NCBI GenBank assembly: GCA_038042195.1
Contig: JBBTET010000005.1
Location: 1 to 24,678, forward strand
From: JACRIM01 sp038042195
GTDB taxonomy: Bacteria > Planctomycetota > Phycisphaerae > UBA1845 > UTPLA1
DNA: 24,678 bases
Direction of reading: 5' to 3'
Below the pieces are notes generated by a model, which had not been told where the DNA came from, did not search any database, and saw only the letters and a list, made by a program, of their open reading frames with translations. Positions 7,408-15,906 of this stretch are shown here, one piece after another. Position numbers and translations under genes: made by a program. How positions within the stretch are numbered: the stretch's first letter is position 1; the number at the start of each line of letters is the position of its first letter.

Positions 7408-8504
7408 TCGCTCTCGACCATCTTCCGCATCGCCCAACGGAACTTCGCGGGAGAGCTGCGCGGGTTGTCCCTTCGCTCAACCGGGCCGGGGCGTATTGGA
7501 TCGTCCGCAATTTGACCATAGATACCGTCGCGTAAGCCGTCACGCAGTGCATGTTTCACGCGTCGATCCTCGCCGCTATGAAACGTTAGTATGCCCACGC
7601 GGCCTCCTGGATTGAGACAGGATGGCGCGACGCGAAGAAGTTGCTCCAAGCCTTGCAACTCGTCATTCACCAGAATCCGCAGCGTCTGAAAGGTGCGAGC
7701 CGCGGGATGCAACTCGGATTTCTCCTTGGCGACGGCGGCACTCCATGTTTGGCGAGTCCAGCCCTTCGCATTCAGCACGACATCCGCCAATTCACTGGTC
7801 CGCGTCATGGCCCGTTCGGACCGACGCCGGAGGATTGCCTCAGCAACCTGTCGATGTTCCGGTTCGTCCGCGAGGTCTTGCAGCGCTGTGGAAAGCTCCT
7901 GCAACGAAATCGTACGCAAGACGTCTGCAGCGGTACGCGGACGACGAGCGTCCATCCGCATATCGAGCGGGCCGTCGAGTTTGTAAGAAAACCCGCGGGC
8001 CGGGTTGTCGATCTGCATGCTGCTCAGGCCGAGGTCGGCGAACAGGATGTCCACTCCCGCAATCCCGTTCGTCGAGAGCAGTTTGGGCAAGCCGGCAAAG
8101 TGACTGTTGAAAAGTTGGAAACGCGTTGGATCAACCGTCTGGGTGAGTCGCTGCCTGGTTAGTTCCAGTTGCGGACCATCCAGATCAAGCCCGATCAGCA
8201 GACCGTTCGGGGCCGTGCGCTCGATAAACGCCAGTGCGTGACCACCATGCCCCAGCGTCAGATCGGCCACGATCTCTCCAGGAGCAGGACGCAATGCATC
8301 AAGTATCTCGGCCACCATGATCGGAACATGCGTGCCGGCGGGTGTGCGGCCCTGAGCGCGGACATGCGCCTCGATGTCGGGAAACTGGTCCGCGTTACGC
8401 TCTTTGTATCGCTGGTCAAAAGAACGAGGGTGCGTCCCGGCATAGCGAGGACGACGACGGTGCGGGGTTGATCCCGAGCCTTGATCCGGGGGCGGTGTGC
8501 TCAT
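7380..8504 (-). CDS. rsmH: 16S rRNA (cytosine-1402-N4) methyltransferase RsmH
   Basis: The 374-residue protein shows the MraW/RsmH family hallmarks: HVPIMVAEILDAL, the SAM-binding loop ADLTLGHGGHALAF, FADLGLSSMQIDNPARGFSY, the LDMRMD motif, and the C-terminal RVGILTFHSGEDRRVKHAL. RsmH methylates N4 of C1402 in the decoding centre of 16S rRNA and usually has about 310 residues. This protein has a basic N-terminal extension of about 58 residues (PHRRRPRYAGTHPRSFDQRY) before the catalytic domain, which may contact RNA. In many bacteria rsmH heads the dcw cell-division cluster. Here it stands alone with no mraZ, ftsL or ftsI, consistent with planctomycetes that lack the canonical FtsZ division cluster. 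Its 3' end overlaps the SUI1-family gene on the other strand. No clear ribosome binding site precedes 8504. Confidence 0.95.
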   Translation of the reverse strand: MSTPPPDQGSGSTPHRRRPRYAGTHPRSFDQRYKERNADQFPDIEAHVRAQGRTPAGTHVPIMVAEILDALRPAPGEIVADLTLGHGGHALAFIERTAPNGLLIGLDLDGPQLELTRQRLTQTVDPTRFQLFNSHFAGLPKLLSTNGIAGVDILFADLGLSSMQIDNPARGFSYKLDGPLDMRMDARRPRTAADVLRTISLQELSTALQDLADEPEHRQVAEAILRRRSERAMTRTSELADVVLNAKGWTRQTWSAAVAKEKSELHPAARTFQTLRILVNDELQGLEQLLRVAPSCLNPGGRVGILTFHSGEDRRVKHALRDGLRDGIYGQIADDPIRPGPVERRDNPRSSPAKFRWAMRKMVESDQRPEALAG

Positions 8505-8623
8505 GCGAGGATTCTAATTGATATCGTCATACGAAGAATAATCCGTCGAGAAACAGCTTTGACGCACAACAAGATGAATTCCCATCGTCGAAACCGGGCT
8601 GACAGGCCGGATACTGCTCTGGG

Positions 8624-8652
8624 TGGACAGCCATCCAAACATCTGCTATGAT
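8624..8652 (+). promoter_or_regulatory. Candidate sigma70 promoter for the helicase gene
   Basis: TGGACA (8624-8629) and TATGAT (8647-8652) are separated by an ideal 17 bases. Each hexamer has five of six consensus bases. Transcription would begin near 8659, giving a 125-base leader before the helicase start at 8784. Long leaders are common for cold-regulated RNA helicase genes, but no cold-shock element was recognised. Confidence 0.6.
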
Positions 8653-8783
8653 CCTCTTTGATTTGATGAGGCAGGAAGCCGTCGGATAATCGCCTGGTTC
8701 CGATGACTTTACGGGGACGCAACTCGCGTCCGAGACATTTGACGGCGCGTTCCACTTCCATCCCCAACTTCACAGGACCCTTC

Positions 8784-10352
8784 ATGAGATTTGTTGACCT
8801 CGGGCTTTCCGAGCCACTCCTTCGTGCCATCGTGACCGAAGGCTACACCATCCCCACCCCCATCCAAGCGCAAGCCATTCCGCATGTACTCGCGGGGAGC
8901 GATCTGCTCGGCTGTGCCCAAACCGGCACCGGCAAGACAGCGGCCTTCGCCCTGCCGATCCTGCACCGACTGCACCACACCGGCGGCGGGCATCGAAAGG
9001 TTCGTTCGATACGAGCACTGGTTCTATCGCCAACGCGCGAACTCGCCTCGCAGATTGGCGAGAGTTTTCATGCCTATGGCCGCCACACCGGCCTTCGCGG
9101 ATACGTGATCTATGGCGGCGTCAATCAGAATCGACAGGTCGACGCACTTACCAGTGGAACCGACATTCTCGTGGCCACGCCGGGTCGCTTGCTCGACCTG
9201 ATGAATCAGGGCTACGTTGATCTTCGCGCGGTGGAAATCTTCGTGCTTGACGAAGCCGACCGGATGTTGGACATGGGCTTCATCAACGACATCCGCAAGA
9301 TCGTGGCCAAGGTGCCCACGGCGCGGCAGACGCTCTTTTTCTCCGCCACCATGCCGGCCGACATTCGCAAGCTGGCTGACAGCATCTTGAAGAAGCCGGT
9401 CAGTGTACAGGTCGCTCCGGAGTCCGCCGCGGCCGACAATGTCGAGCAGTCGGTCTATCACCTGAAGAAAAAAGACAAGCCGGCGCTGCTGGCCCACCTG
9501 CTTCGTGACACAAAGTTTTTCCGCTCCCTGATCTTCACCCGCACCAAGAGCGGAGCCAACCGCGTGGTTCGTGATTTGGGGCGAGTCGGGATTGCCAGCG
9601 AGGCGATCCACGGCAACAAAAGCCAAAGCGCCCGCATGAGGGCCATCGAGAATTTCAAGACGAGCAAGACGCACGTCCTCGTTGCGACGGACATCGCCGC
9701 GCGTGGGCTGGACATTGACAACATCTCGCACGTCGTGAACTACGACCTGCCGAACGTCCCGGAGACGTATGTGCATCGCATCGGTCGCACGGCTCGGGCC
9801 GGGGCATCGGGCGTTGCCGTGTCGTTCTGTGATGCGCTGGAACGCTCGCACCTCAAGGCGATCGAGCGACTCATCCGCAAGACCATCGCGGTGAACACAG
9901 AGCATCCCGAGTATCCAGAAGTGGCCGATTCGCACGAGACCTTCGACCGGCCGAAGCAGTCCCCGCCTCACCGGCCGAACCGACCCAAGCAAGCTCATAC
10001 CCAGTCGCGCGGTCATGGATCGTCGCAGAGTCACCACGCGCCTGCACCACGACGAAACCGAGCAGCACACGGCAAGCCGGACATCGGTCACAGCCATCCC
10101 GACCGCACCGCAGCGATCCGACACGGCCAGCGCGACCAGCCATCTCGTCCGGCAGCGTCAAAGAACCAGGGGGCTCACCAGGGAGCGACCCCGAATCGTG
10201 ACGCTGCACAGCGGCCCGCAGCACATGGAGGAAACACTCACCGCCCACATGCAAAGCCCGGCTCATCGCCAGGCGGCGCGGGGCACCAAACGGGTGGACG
10301 CAGACGAAACAGACGCCGACGGAGCGGGCGCGGCGTTGGACCGCGCCGGTAG
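8784..10352 (+). CDS. DEAD-box ATP-dependent RNA helicase (RhlE-like)
   Basis: All core motifs are present. The Q motif has F3 and PTPIQAQAIP (24-33), motif I is AQTGTGKT (45-52), PTRELA follows, DEAD is at 156-159, SAT near 187, and HRIGRTARAG near 331. The enzyme unwinds short RNA duplexes using ATP, for example in ribosome assembly or RNA decay with cold adaptation. The ATG at 8784 is chosen because AGGA lies six bases upstream and the conserved domain begins at once. An ATG at 8703 would add 27 unlikely residues. After residue 380 or so comes a tail of about 140 residues, very rich in His, Pro, Arg, Gln and Gly and ending in GRRRNRRRRSGRG. It is probably disordered and RNA-binding. The compact core and basic tail resemble RhlE, though family subtype is uncertain. 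It ends 11 bases from the convergent protease gene. Confidence 0.94.
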   Translation: MRFVDLGLSEPLLRAIVTEGYTIPTPIQAQAIPHVLAGSDLLGCAQTGTGKTAAFALPILHRLHHTGGGHRKVRSIRALVLSPTRELASQIGESFHAYGRHTGLRGYVIYGGVNQNRQVDALTSGTDILVATPGRLLDLMNQGYVDLRAVEIFVLDEADRMLDMGFINDIRKIVAKVPTARQTLFFSATMPADIRKLADSILKKPVSVQVAPESAAADNVEQSVYHLKKKDKPALLAHLLRDTKFFRSLIFTRTKSGANRVVRDLGRVGIASEAIHGNKSQSARMRAIENFKTSKTHVLVATDIAARGLDIDNISHVVNYDLPNVPETYVHRIGRTARAGASGVAVSFCDALERSHLKAIERLIRKTIAVNTEHPEYPEVADSHETFDRPKQSPPHRPNRPKQAHTQSRGHGSSQSHHAPAPRRNRAAHGKPDIGHSHPDRTAAIRHGQRDQPSRPAASKNQGAHQGATPNRDAAQRPAAHGGNTHRPHAKPGSSPGGAGHQTGGRRRNRRRRSGRGVGPRR

Positions 10353-10363
10353 TCCGTCACCGA

Positions 10364-12331
10364 TTAGTCAAAAGCAGAGGCTCCAAAGGCAGTTCCATCC
10401 GGTATCGGCCGTGGTCGCTGATCGACGGTAAACGCCCCCAGCCGCGTCGCTGATCCGTCCTGATTCGCCACCGACACATTCCTCGCCCCCACCGGGGCAT
10501 TCGGCGCAACGACAAACGACAAGCCCGTCAACTCCGTACCCAGTCCGTCCGACACGGCCTCGCCGACCACGTTTACACCCACGCCCGACACGGACACGTG
10601 TGCGGCTGTGACGTGTTTGAAATTCGTCCCCGTGATTTCCACCGGCACGGTTTGCCCTCGATAGGCCCGCACTGGCGTTACGCTTGAAATAGTCGTCACC
10701 GAAGCGAACACAGTGACCCGAATCGTATCCGTCGCGGTCAATCCATTTGAGTCCGTCACCCTGAGGGTGACTTCATGCACACCGTTCGAGAAAAAAAACT
10801 GCTGTGGGGTCGGATTGTCCAGTTGTTCGTTGGCACCATCGCCATTGAGATCCCAGTCGTAACGAACGATCGACACCCCCGGCTCAGTCGCATACGAATT
10901 CAAGTGACCCATGAAGAAGCAATCTGAAAACGCCGCAATCGTCTTGTCGATGCCGGCAATCGCCTTGGGCGGGGCCTTCGCCGAATCCAATCGAATCGTC
11001 AGATCATAGAGCTGCAAGATCTGATTCAACTCCGGATTCGGCCCGCCGTCATACACGCGCACCATGAATGTTCCCGGCACCAGCCCTGAAACGGAGATCA
11101 ACTCCGACAGGCCCGGCGGACTCGACGAGGCCGTTCGGATGATCTGGCTTCCATCACCATTGCGTAGTTCTACCGCCAAGTCCCCCGCACGGTTCGCGTC
11201 CACCGTCGTCCCGCTTCCGACACAGGCAGTTTCCTGCTGTCCTTGCAGAGCCGACCCCCCCCTCGGCGTTACGATGATCTGAAGGGTCAAGACGTCGTAG
11301 GAACTGAGGTGAAACCGGAACCAGTCCTCATTGGTATTGTTGACGCCATCAGCACCGTTGACTGATAGGAATCGCTCAACGACCGACCGTTTGACCGGCT
11401 CCGTCAGGTCACCGAAGTCATGTGCCGCGGCCGGTGAGTGATTGCCGGCATACCGATCTCCGTAATTCCGCTGCACGCCGCGCATCTCATCAAGCTGCAC
11501 CATGTCCAACAATGCCGTTAGAAACGGTTCCATCAACTTGGTGGAATTGCACGGCACCGTGTGAATGAAGCCCAGCCCGTGCCCGTGCTCATGCGCGATG
11601 ACGTTACGCAGCTTTCGATAGTCCGTCGCAGGATCGCTCAATGTCGTTGCGTTGAAGTACGACGTGTTAATACACATGTCCGCGCCCTGCACGCCGACAA
11701 AGCTACTACTGGGAAATGCGTTGTATGCGATGAAGTTGGGTATGCCCGCCTGAATGCCGCCGATGCGAATGTCCCCGCGCGTCGGCAGCCGCGGCAATTC
11801 CTCATCCATCGGGCTGTTGTTGTCCTGCACTTCTTGATAGGTCAGCGCCGAAACCCTGCGCCACGATGCCAACCCCTGACGAATGTATTCCCGACCGCGA
11901 TCCAGATTGAATACGCCAAACAGGCCGTACAGCTTTTCGTTCAGTCGATTCAGGTTGATCGGCGCAACCTCTTCCAACCCCCACACGATCCCGTCCGTCG
12001 GAAAGCTGTAGGTCAATTTCGCCGGTGCGGCTTGGCGTGATGGTCCCTGAACTCCATCGCCCGTCCACACGACGACGTCCGTGAAGAATCGCTCCCCTGC
12101 CAGCCGGTTCATCGCCGGAGGTCTCGCCCCAAACACACGGATGATCTCCGCCCGCTCGTCATCGGTCAGGTCATCGGGATAGCAGGCAAGCGGCGAAATG
12201 ACGGAGGATTCCGCCCGTGCAGCAACTGCATTGGTCCCAGTAGTTCTCCATACACAGAGGAGCAAAGCAACCGACGATATGAGGAGGGACAAGAGAGCCG
12301 CGATGTGAGTTTGCCGTTTTTTCTGAACCAT
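10364..12331 (-). CDS. Secreted matrixin-like metalloprotease with PKD and IPT/TIG domains
   Basis: The 655-residue protein starts with a signal sequence (KKRQTHIAALLSLLISSVAL). The catalytic region holds HEHGHGLGFIH at 247-257, which fits the metzincin zinc motif HEXXHXXGXXH. It is followed by STKLMEP, a probable Met-turn, and preceded by an astacin/matrixin-like strand (RGDIRIGGI). After it comes a beta-sandwich of the pre-peptidase type (about 290-445), a PKD domain (about 455-540, YDWDLNGDG) and an IPT/TIG domain (about 545-640). It probably digests or binds extracellular protein. No N-terminal propeptide cysteine switch is obvious. GGAGGGG lies about eight bases before the ATG at 12331, supporting this start. 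There is no PEP-CTERM or dockerin tail, so it may be released. Confidence 0.88.
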   Translation of the reverse strand: MVQKKRQTHIAALLSLLISSVALLLCVWRTTGTNAVAARAESSVISPLACYPDDLTDDERAEIIRVFGARPPAMNRLAGERFFTDVVVWTGDGVQGPSRQAAPAKLTYSFPTDGIVWGLEEVAPINLNRLNEKLYGLFGVFNLDRGREYIRQGLASWRRVSALTYQEVQDNNSPMDEELPRLPTRGDIRIGGIQAGIPNFIAYNAFPSSSFVGVQGADMCINTSYFNATTLSDPATDYRKLRNVIAHEHGHGLGFIHTVPCNSTKLMEPFLTALLDMVQLDEMRGVQRNYGDRYAGNHSPAAAHDFGDLTEPVKRSVVERFLSVNGADGVNNTNEDWFRFHLSSYDVLTLQIIVTPRGGSALQGQQETACVGSGTTVDANRAGDLAVELRNGDGSQIIRTASSSPPGLSELISVSGLVPGTFMVRVYDGGPNPELNQILQLYDLTIRLDSAKAPPKAIAGIDKTIAAFSDCFFMGHLNSYATEPGVSIVRYDWDLNGDGANEQLDNPTPQQFFFSNGVHEVTLRVTDSNGLTATDTIRVTVFASVTTISSVTPVRAYRGQTVPVEITGTNFKHVTAAHVSVSGVGVNVVGEAVSDGLGTELTGLSFVVAPNAPVGARNVSVANQDGSATRLGAFTVDQRPRPIPDGTAFGASAFD

Positions 12332-12490
12332 CGCACCACCCCTCCGAAAAAGGTCGCCAGTATCATTTTATCCGCCACAAGGCTCCATGTCGTCAGCGGC
12401 TGGATTGTGCCGTGTGACGCGAATGGTCAATCAACCTGGCACTGGCCGAGACGTTCGCCGAGTTGCACCGAGTGTCGTAATATCGTGTAA

Positions 12491-13591
12491 ATGGATACGG
12501 TTCGTGTTCCACTCCCCGACGGGGACTACGACATTCACATCGATCCCGGCGGGCTGGGTCGCGTCGGTTCGGCGTTGGCGACCCATTGTCGGTCAACGTT
12601 GGCGACGATTATCAGCGATGAGACGGTGGCTCCGCTCTACGCCGAGCGGCTGGGGAGGTCGCTCATCGACGCCGGCATCGAGTACACCCTGATGACCATT
12701 CCGCCTGGCGAGCCCTCGAAATCGCTGGACATGGCCTCGCAGTTGTATGACGAATTGGCGGCTGCACGTCACGCTCGCAATGCACCGATCATTGCCCTGG
12801 GAGGCGGCGTCGTCGGCGATCTTGCTGGATTCGTCGCGGCGACGTGGCATCGTGGAGTACCGTTTGTGCAGTGCCCCACGACGCTCGAAGCGATGATCGA
12901 CGCGGCCGTCGGCGGCAAGACGGCCGTGAATCATCGGCTGGGCAAAAACCTGATTGGGGCGTTTCATCAGCCATTGTTCGTGATGGTTGATCCCGACACG
13001 CTTGTGACGCTGGCGAATCGTGACTACACGGCGGCACTTGCGGAGTCGGTGAAGCACGCAGTCATATCCGGGGAGGCGTTTCTGGCATGGCACGAACAAC
13101 ACGCATCGGACCTTCGACAGCACGATTTGTCGTACGTTCCGGAGTTGATTCGACGCAACTGTGAGATCAAGGCAGCTATTGTTGCAGCGGACGAACGGGA
13201 GCAATCCGAGTCGAGCGTGGGGAGAGCCGCCCTCAATTTCGGGCACACGATTGGTCATGCGATTGAGTCATCAGCAGAGTATAAACTCCGTCATGGTGAG
13301 GCCGTCGCGCTAGGGATGGTTGGCGAAATGGAGTTGGCAGTGCGCTGTATGGGGTTTTTGAATTCAGACCGACTGCGCATCGAACGGCTGATGGATGCGC
13401 TGGGTCTGCCATTGACTTCGGGTATCAAGGAAATCTCTCTGGTTTATGAGAACCTCTTTGTCGACAAGAAGGCGATGTCGGATCGACTTCGATTCGTCGT
13501 GCCGCGCGGGCCGGGAGATATGGCGTGGCTCGACAGCGCTGCCAAGGACGACATTCTTCATTCCATACAGTGGATCGTGAATCGCCCATAA
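12491..13591 (+). CDS. aroB: 3-dehydroquinate synthase
   Basis: The product of 366 residues is a normal-length AroB. It converts DAHP to 3-dehydroquinate, the second step of the shikimate pathway, using NAD and a divalent metal. Seen motifs are the NAD-binding GGGVVGDLAGFVAATWHRGV, PTTLEAMIDAAVGGKTAVNH, KNLIGAFHQP, and metal ligands in LAESVKHAVI (Glu), NFGHTIGHAIE (His) and RHGEAVALGM (His). VDKKAMSDRLRFVV near the end fits the family. No other aro gene is in the window. The start at 12491 follows the family N-terminus. There is no good ribosome binding site upstream. Confidence 0.97.
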   Translation: MDTVRVPLPDGDYDIHIDPGGLGRVGSALATHCRSTLATIISDETVAPLYAERLGRSLIDAGIEYTLMTIPPGEPSKSLDMASQLYDELAAARHARNAPIIALGGGVVGDLAGFVAATWHRGVPFVQCPTTLEAMIDAAVGGKTAVNHRLGKNLIGAFHQPLFVMVDPDTLVTLANRDYTAALAESVKHAVISGEAFLAWHEQHASDLRQHDLSYVPELIRRNCEIKAAIVAADEREQSESSVGRAALNFGHTIGHAIESSAEYKLRHGEAVALGMVGEMELAVRCMGFLNSDRLRIERLMDALGLPLTSGIKEISLVYENLFVDKKAMSDRLRFVVPRGPGDMAWLDSAAKDDILHSIQWIVNRP

Positions 13592-13950
13592 TCAGGTCGC
13601 ACCCGAAGACGCCTGTACCGTGTTGCATCGGGGCAACGAGGTCGGACTTGATAGCTTGTTGCGACGCCCTGTAATCCTCGCGCCAGCTTTTACGGAACTC
13701 ACGTCACACTGCCATCGAGTTGTTATCAGTCCCATTTGGCGTTGACTCTCATCCACCAACCATACAACCGTCACACTCGACACGTCGCCCAAGGATTCTC
13801 ACCGATGCCACTCCAGCCTCGATTTGCTCAGCATTATTGACCGCTGCGGTTCTCGCAGACTCGCTCGCGTCATTGGCCCGGCTCATGCCAATTCTCCTCT
13901 TAACGAGGCACGCCGCCTCGTGGAAGTCGCTAACGAGAAAGGGACGGATT
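13592..13950. other. Intergenic stretch with weak promoter and a hairpin
   Basis: No gene is seen in these 359 bases. A possible promoter is TTGATA (13648-13653), 16 bases, TGTAAT (13670-13675), with the same -10 sequence as the other PEP-CTERM promoter. A hairpin of seven pairs (ACGAGGC, 13903-13909, with GCCTCGT, 13915-13921) lies about 30 bases before the start codon at 13951 and could affect translation. Both are suggestions only. Confidence 0.4.
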
Positions 13951-14559
13951 ATGAGCAAGGTCTTCGTTACCGCCGCCACTGTGATCGGGCTTGCCGCTTC
14001 GGCGTCTCAAGCCAGCGTGATTCAATACACCGGTCTCGGGTTCAACAGCCAGGTGCAGGTCGTTCACAACGGCACTACGTTGAACGTCCACGCGGGCCAG
14101 ATCAACATCAAGATTGATAGCACGCCATTCGTCGCCTTCTGCGTCGATATGGATCACTCCATAAAGTCTGACTGGCTCGCCGGTTCTGATCCGGTTGCCA
14201 GTATCACTGGTGGCGTGGCTGCCGCCTATCTCTATGACACCTTCAAAGCCGGCGTAACGGACAACATCAAAGGTGCCGCCTTGCAGATCGCCATCTGGGA
14301 AGTCGTTGATGACTTCGGCGGCTCACTGAGCCTCGCCAACGGCGACTTTAAGTTCAGCACGGCCGGTGACATTTTGAATCAGGCGAATGCGTACCTCGCC
14401 GCCATCCCCGGCAACCTCGCCGGCTACATCACGAACTCGTACGTGCTCAAGAGTGGTTGGGATCCTCGAAGCCAGAACCTGATCGTGCCGGAGCCGGGTA
14501 CCCTGATTGCCTTAATGCTCGGCCTGCCGCTCTTTGTGATGCGACGACGACTGGCCTGA
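13951..14559 (+). CDS. PEP-CTERM protein with thioester-domain-like Cys/Gln signature
   Basis: The ATG at 13951 opens into a short signal peptide (MSKVFVTAATVIGLAASA, cleavage near SQA). The longer frame upstream has no ribosome binding site and no protein logic. The 202-residue product ends in a PEP-CTERM tail (PEPGT, hydrophobic helix, RRRLA), so it should be exported and processed by an exosortase. The central part contains VAFCVDMD with the only cysteine, C64, and ALQIAIWEVVDD with Q112 and W116. The aromatic-Cys-hydrophobic and Leu-Gln-x-Ala-Ile-Trp spacing matches the signature of thioester domains in Gram-positive surface adhesins, where Cys and Gln form an internal thioester. Covalent attachment is therefore a possibility, not a demonstrated property. 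A terminator follows at 14608. Confidence 0.85.
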   Translation: MSKVFVTAATVIGLAASASQASVIQYTGLGFNSQVQVVHNGTTLNVHAGQINIKIDSTPFVAFCVDMDHSIKSDWLAGSDPVASITGGVAAAYLYDTFKAGVTDNIKGAALQIAIWEVVDDFGGSLSLANGDFKFSTAGDILNQANAYLAAIPGNLAGYITNSYVLKSGWDPRSQNLIVPEPGTLIALMLGLPLFVMRRRLA

Positions 14560-14607
14560 AGCAAACCCGTACTCAAGACCCACACCTTCACACTGTTCTA
14601 TCCGCGA

Positions 14608-14647
14608 CACGAGCGCCTCCGGGGGGACGGCGCTCGTGATCGTTTTT
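14608..14647 (+). terminator. Rho-independent terminator after second PEP-CTERM gene
   Basis: CACGAGCGCC (14608-14617) pairs perfectly with GGCGCTCGTG (14629-14638), ten pairs with an 11-base loop. Four bases later comes TTTTT (14643-14647). It lies 48 bases after the stop at 14559. On the minus strand no T run follows, so it serves only the plus-strand gene. Confidence 0.78.
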
Positions 14648-14702
14648 ACGCATCGGGCTTGTTGAAAATGAAAACCCCTCGCCCAGATGGAGAGAGCATG
14701 TG

Positions 14703-15836
14703 TTACTTGCTCGGGGCGTTTTGCGCGGGGGGCTGCGTCGCAGTTGGGGCGATTTCCTTGCGGACTTTTTGGATAAGCTCTTGCAGCATCTGACCGCGGG
14801 CTTCGAGGATGTCGGGGGGAAGCTCATCGGTTCGGACGAGGAACTCCAACGTGTAACCGCCGTCGGCGCTGGGGACGGAGAGCTTCGCAGCGTAGGGACT
14901 CGTTCGCGGCGCGGTTGCGGTGGTCGCGACCTTTGCAGGGTCGGCCGTCGCGGCGTCGGAGAGGGCCATGTGAATGCCCTCGGTGCGAATCTCATACTTG
15001 AGGCCGGTCTCGGCGCAGATGAGTTCGACGGCCTGGCGAATGGAGACGGACTGGAGCAGGAGTGTGTAGCTTTGTGCCGTGGAGGTCGGCAGTTTCATCA
15101 TCATGCCGGGTTCAAAGCTGATGAGCACGTCAGCCTTCTCAGCCAACTCGGTGAGAATCTGCGAGAGGGGGACGTTGGAGTAGCGCACGCTGATCTGGCG
15201 GGAAAGCTTGTTGGCGATCTGGGCCTCCATCGAGCGGATGACGACGTGATCCTCTTCGACAAACCAGACCCAATTCAGCGAGGCCGTCGCGGTCTCGAGC
15301 ATGTCGGCGACGGCACCCTTGCCGGACAGGTCAAGCTGGCGTTGCAACATGCTCTTGGCGTCGACTTTGCTGGTGATGCGGTACTGAATCTTGAGGCCGG
15401 CGAATGAATCGGGCGCGTAGTCCTTTTCGTTGAGTTGGCGCAACAGTTTCAACTCGTCCCACGTCGGCCTGCGGCGCAGGCGTTGGAGCGGCTCGCCGGC
15501 GGTGACGACGAGTTTATTTTCACGAATGGTGAATTTCAGTCCGAGTGCGTCGAGGATTTGTGAGAGGGCCGAACGAAGGGACGCATTCGTAATGCTGACA
15601 TCGGAGAGTCGCGTTTGCTTGCCCCAGGGGAGGCATTCGACGGCATCCTCATCCAGCACGATCTCGACGCCGGCCTGCTTGCCGAGATCGGCGAAGATGG
15701 CTTCAATCTCCATGCCGTGAATGGCGACGGTGTCGAGCTTGGCATCGAGCTTGGCGCCGAGGTCGGCGGGCTGTGCGAAGGCCGGCGCAGTGCAGAGCAA
15801 CACACTACCAAGTGAATAGAGGATGCGATTCATCAT
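14703..15836 (-). CDS. Exported protein with tandem STN-like domains
   Basis: The 377-residue protein begins MMNRILYSLGSVLLCTAPAFA, a signal peptide cleaved before QPAD. Two regions have the secretin/TonB short N-terminal (STN) pattern. Residues about 33-115 run from VAIHGMEIEAIFADLGKQAG to FTIRENKLVVT. Residues about 205-295 run from ISVRYSNVPLSQILTELAEK to LKYEIRTEGIHMAL. STN domains act in the periplasm in secretins and in TonB receptors that signal to anti-sigma factors. Here there is no secretin ring or beta-barrel after them. A conserved FEPGMMMKL lies between the halves of the second unit. The start at 15836 is chosen because AAGGAG lies just upstream. The GTG at 15854 would place that site inside the gene. 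It follows the anti-sigma gene by 70 bases, which points to a role in that signalling unit. Confidence 0.8.
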   Translation of the reverse strand: MMNRILYSLGSVLLCTAPAFAQPADLGAKLDAKLDTVAIHGMEIEAIFADLGKQAGVEIVLDEDAVECLPWGKQTRLSDVSITNASLRSALSQILDALGLKFTIRENKLVVTAGEPLQRLRRRPTWDELKLLRQLNEKDYAPDSFAGLKIQYRITSKVDAKSMLQRQLDLSGKGAVADMLETATASLNWVWFVEEDHVVIRSMEAQIANKLSRQISVRYSNVPLSQILTELAEKADVLISFEPGMMMKLPTSTAQSYTLLLQSVSIRQAVELICAETGLKYEIRTEGIHMALSDAATADPAKVATTATAPRTSPYAAKLSVPSADGGYTLEFLVRTDELPPDILEARGQMLQELIQKVRKEIAPTATQPPAQNAPSK

Positions 15837-15851
15837 CGACTCCTTTCGGCT

Positions 15852-15870
15852 CACAGGCTATTAGCCTGTG
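15852..15870. repeat. 19-base palindrome upstream of the STN gene's ribosome binding site
   Basis: CACAGGCTA (15852-15860) and TAGCCTGTG (15862-15870) are perfect inverted arms around one T. On the minus strand the palindrome ends six bases before the AAGGAG of the STN gene and lies 36 bases after the anti-sigma stop. It could be a regulatory hairpin of the operon or a copy of a dispersed REP-like element. I recall similar CACAGGCT/AGCCTGTG palindromes recurring in planctomycete genomes but could not check this. Confidence 0.75.
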
Positions 15871-15906
15871 CCACACTGCCACATTGGAGGACCGCGCCCG
15901 ATCGGG

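Noticed and set aside
9024..10124. A 366-codon minus-strand frame within the helicase gene
   Set aside because: It is the antisense shadow of a well-defined DEAD-box gene in GC-rich DNA; its product is arginine/valine-rich without domains.
12478..12483. TAATAT just before aroB as a -10 element
   Set aside because: It is only eight bases from the start codon and no -35 element is found at a suitable distance.
14700..15407. A 235-codon plus-strand frame across the STN gene
   Set aside because: Antisense shadow; the minus-strand product has a signal peptide and clear domains.
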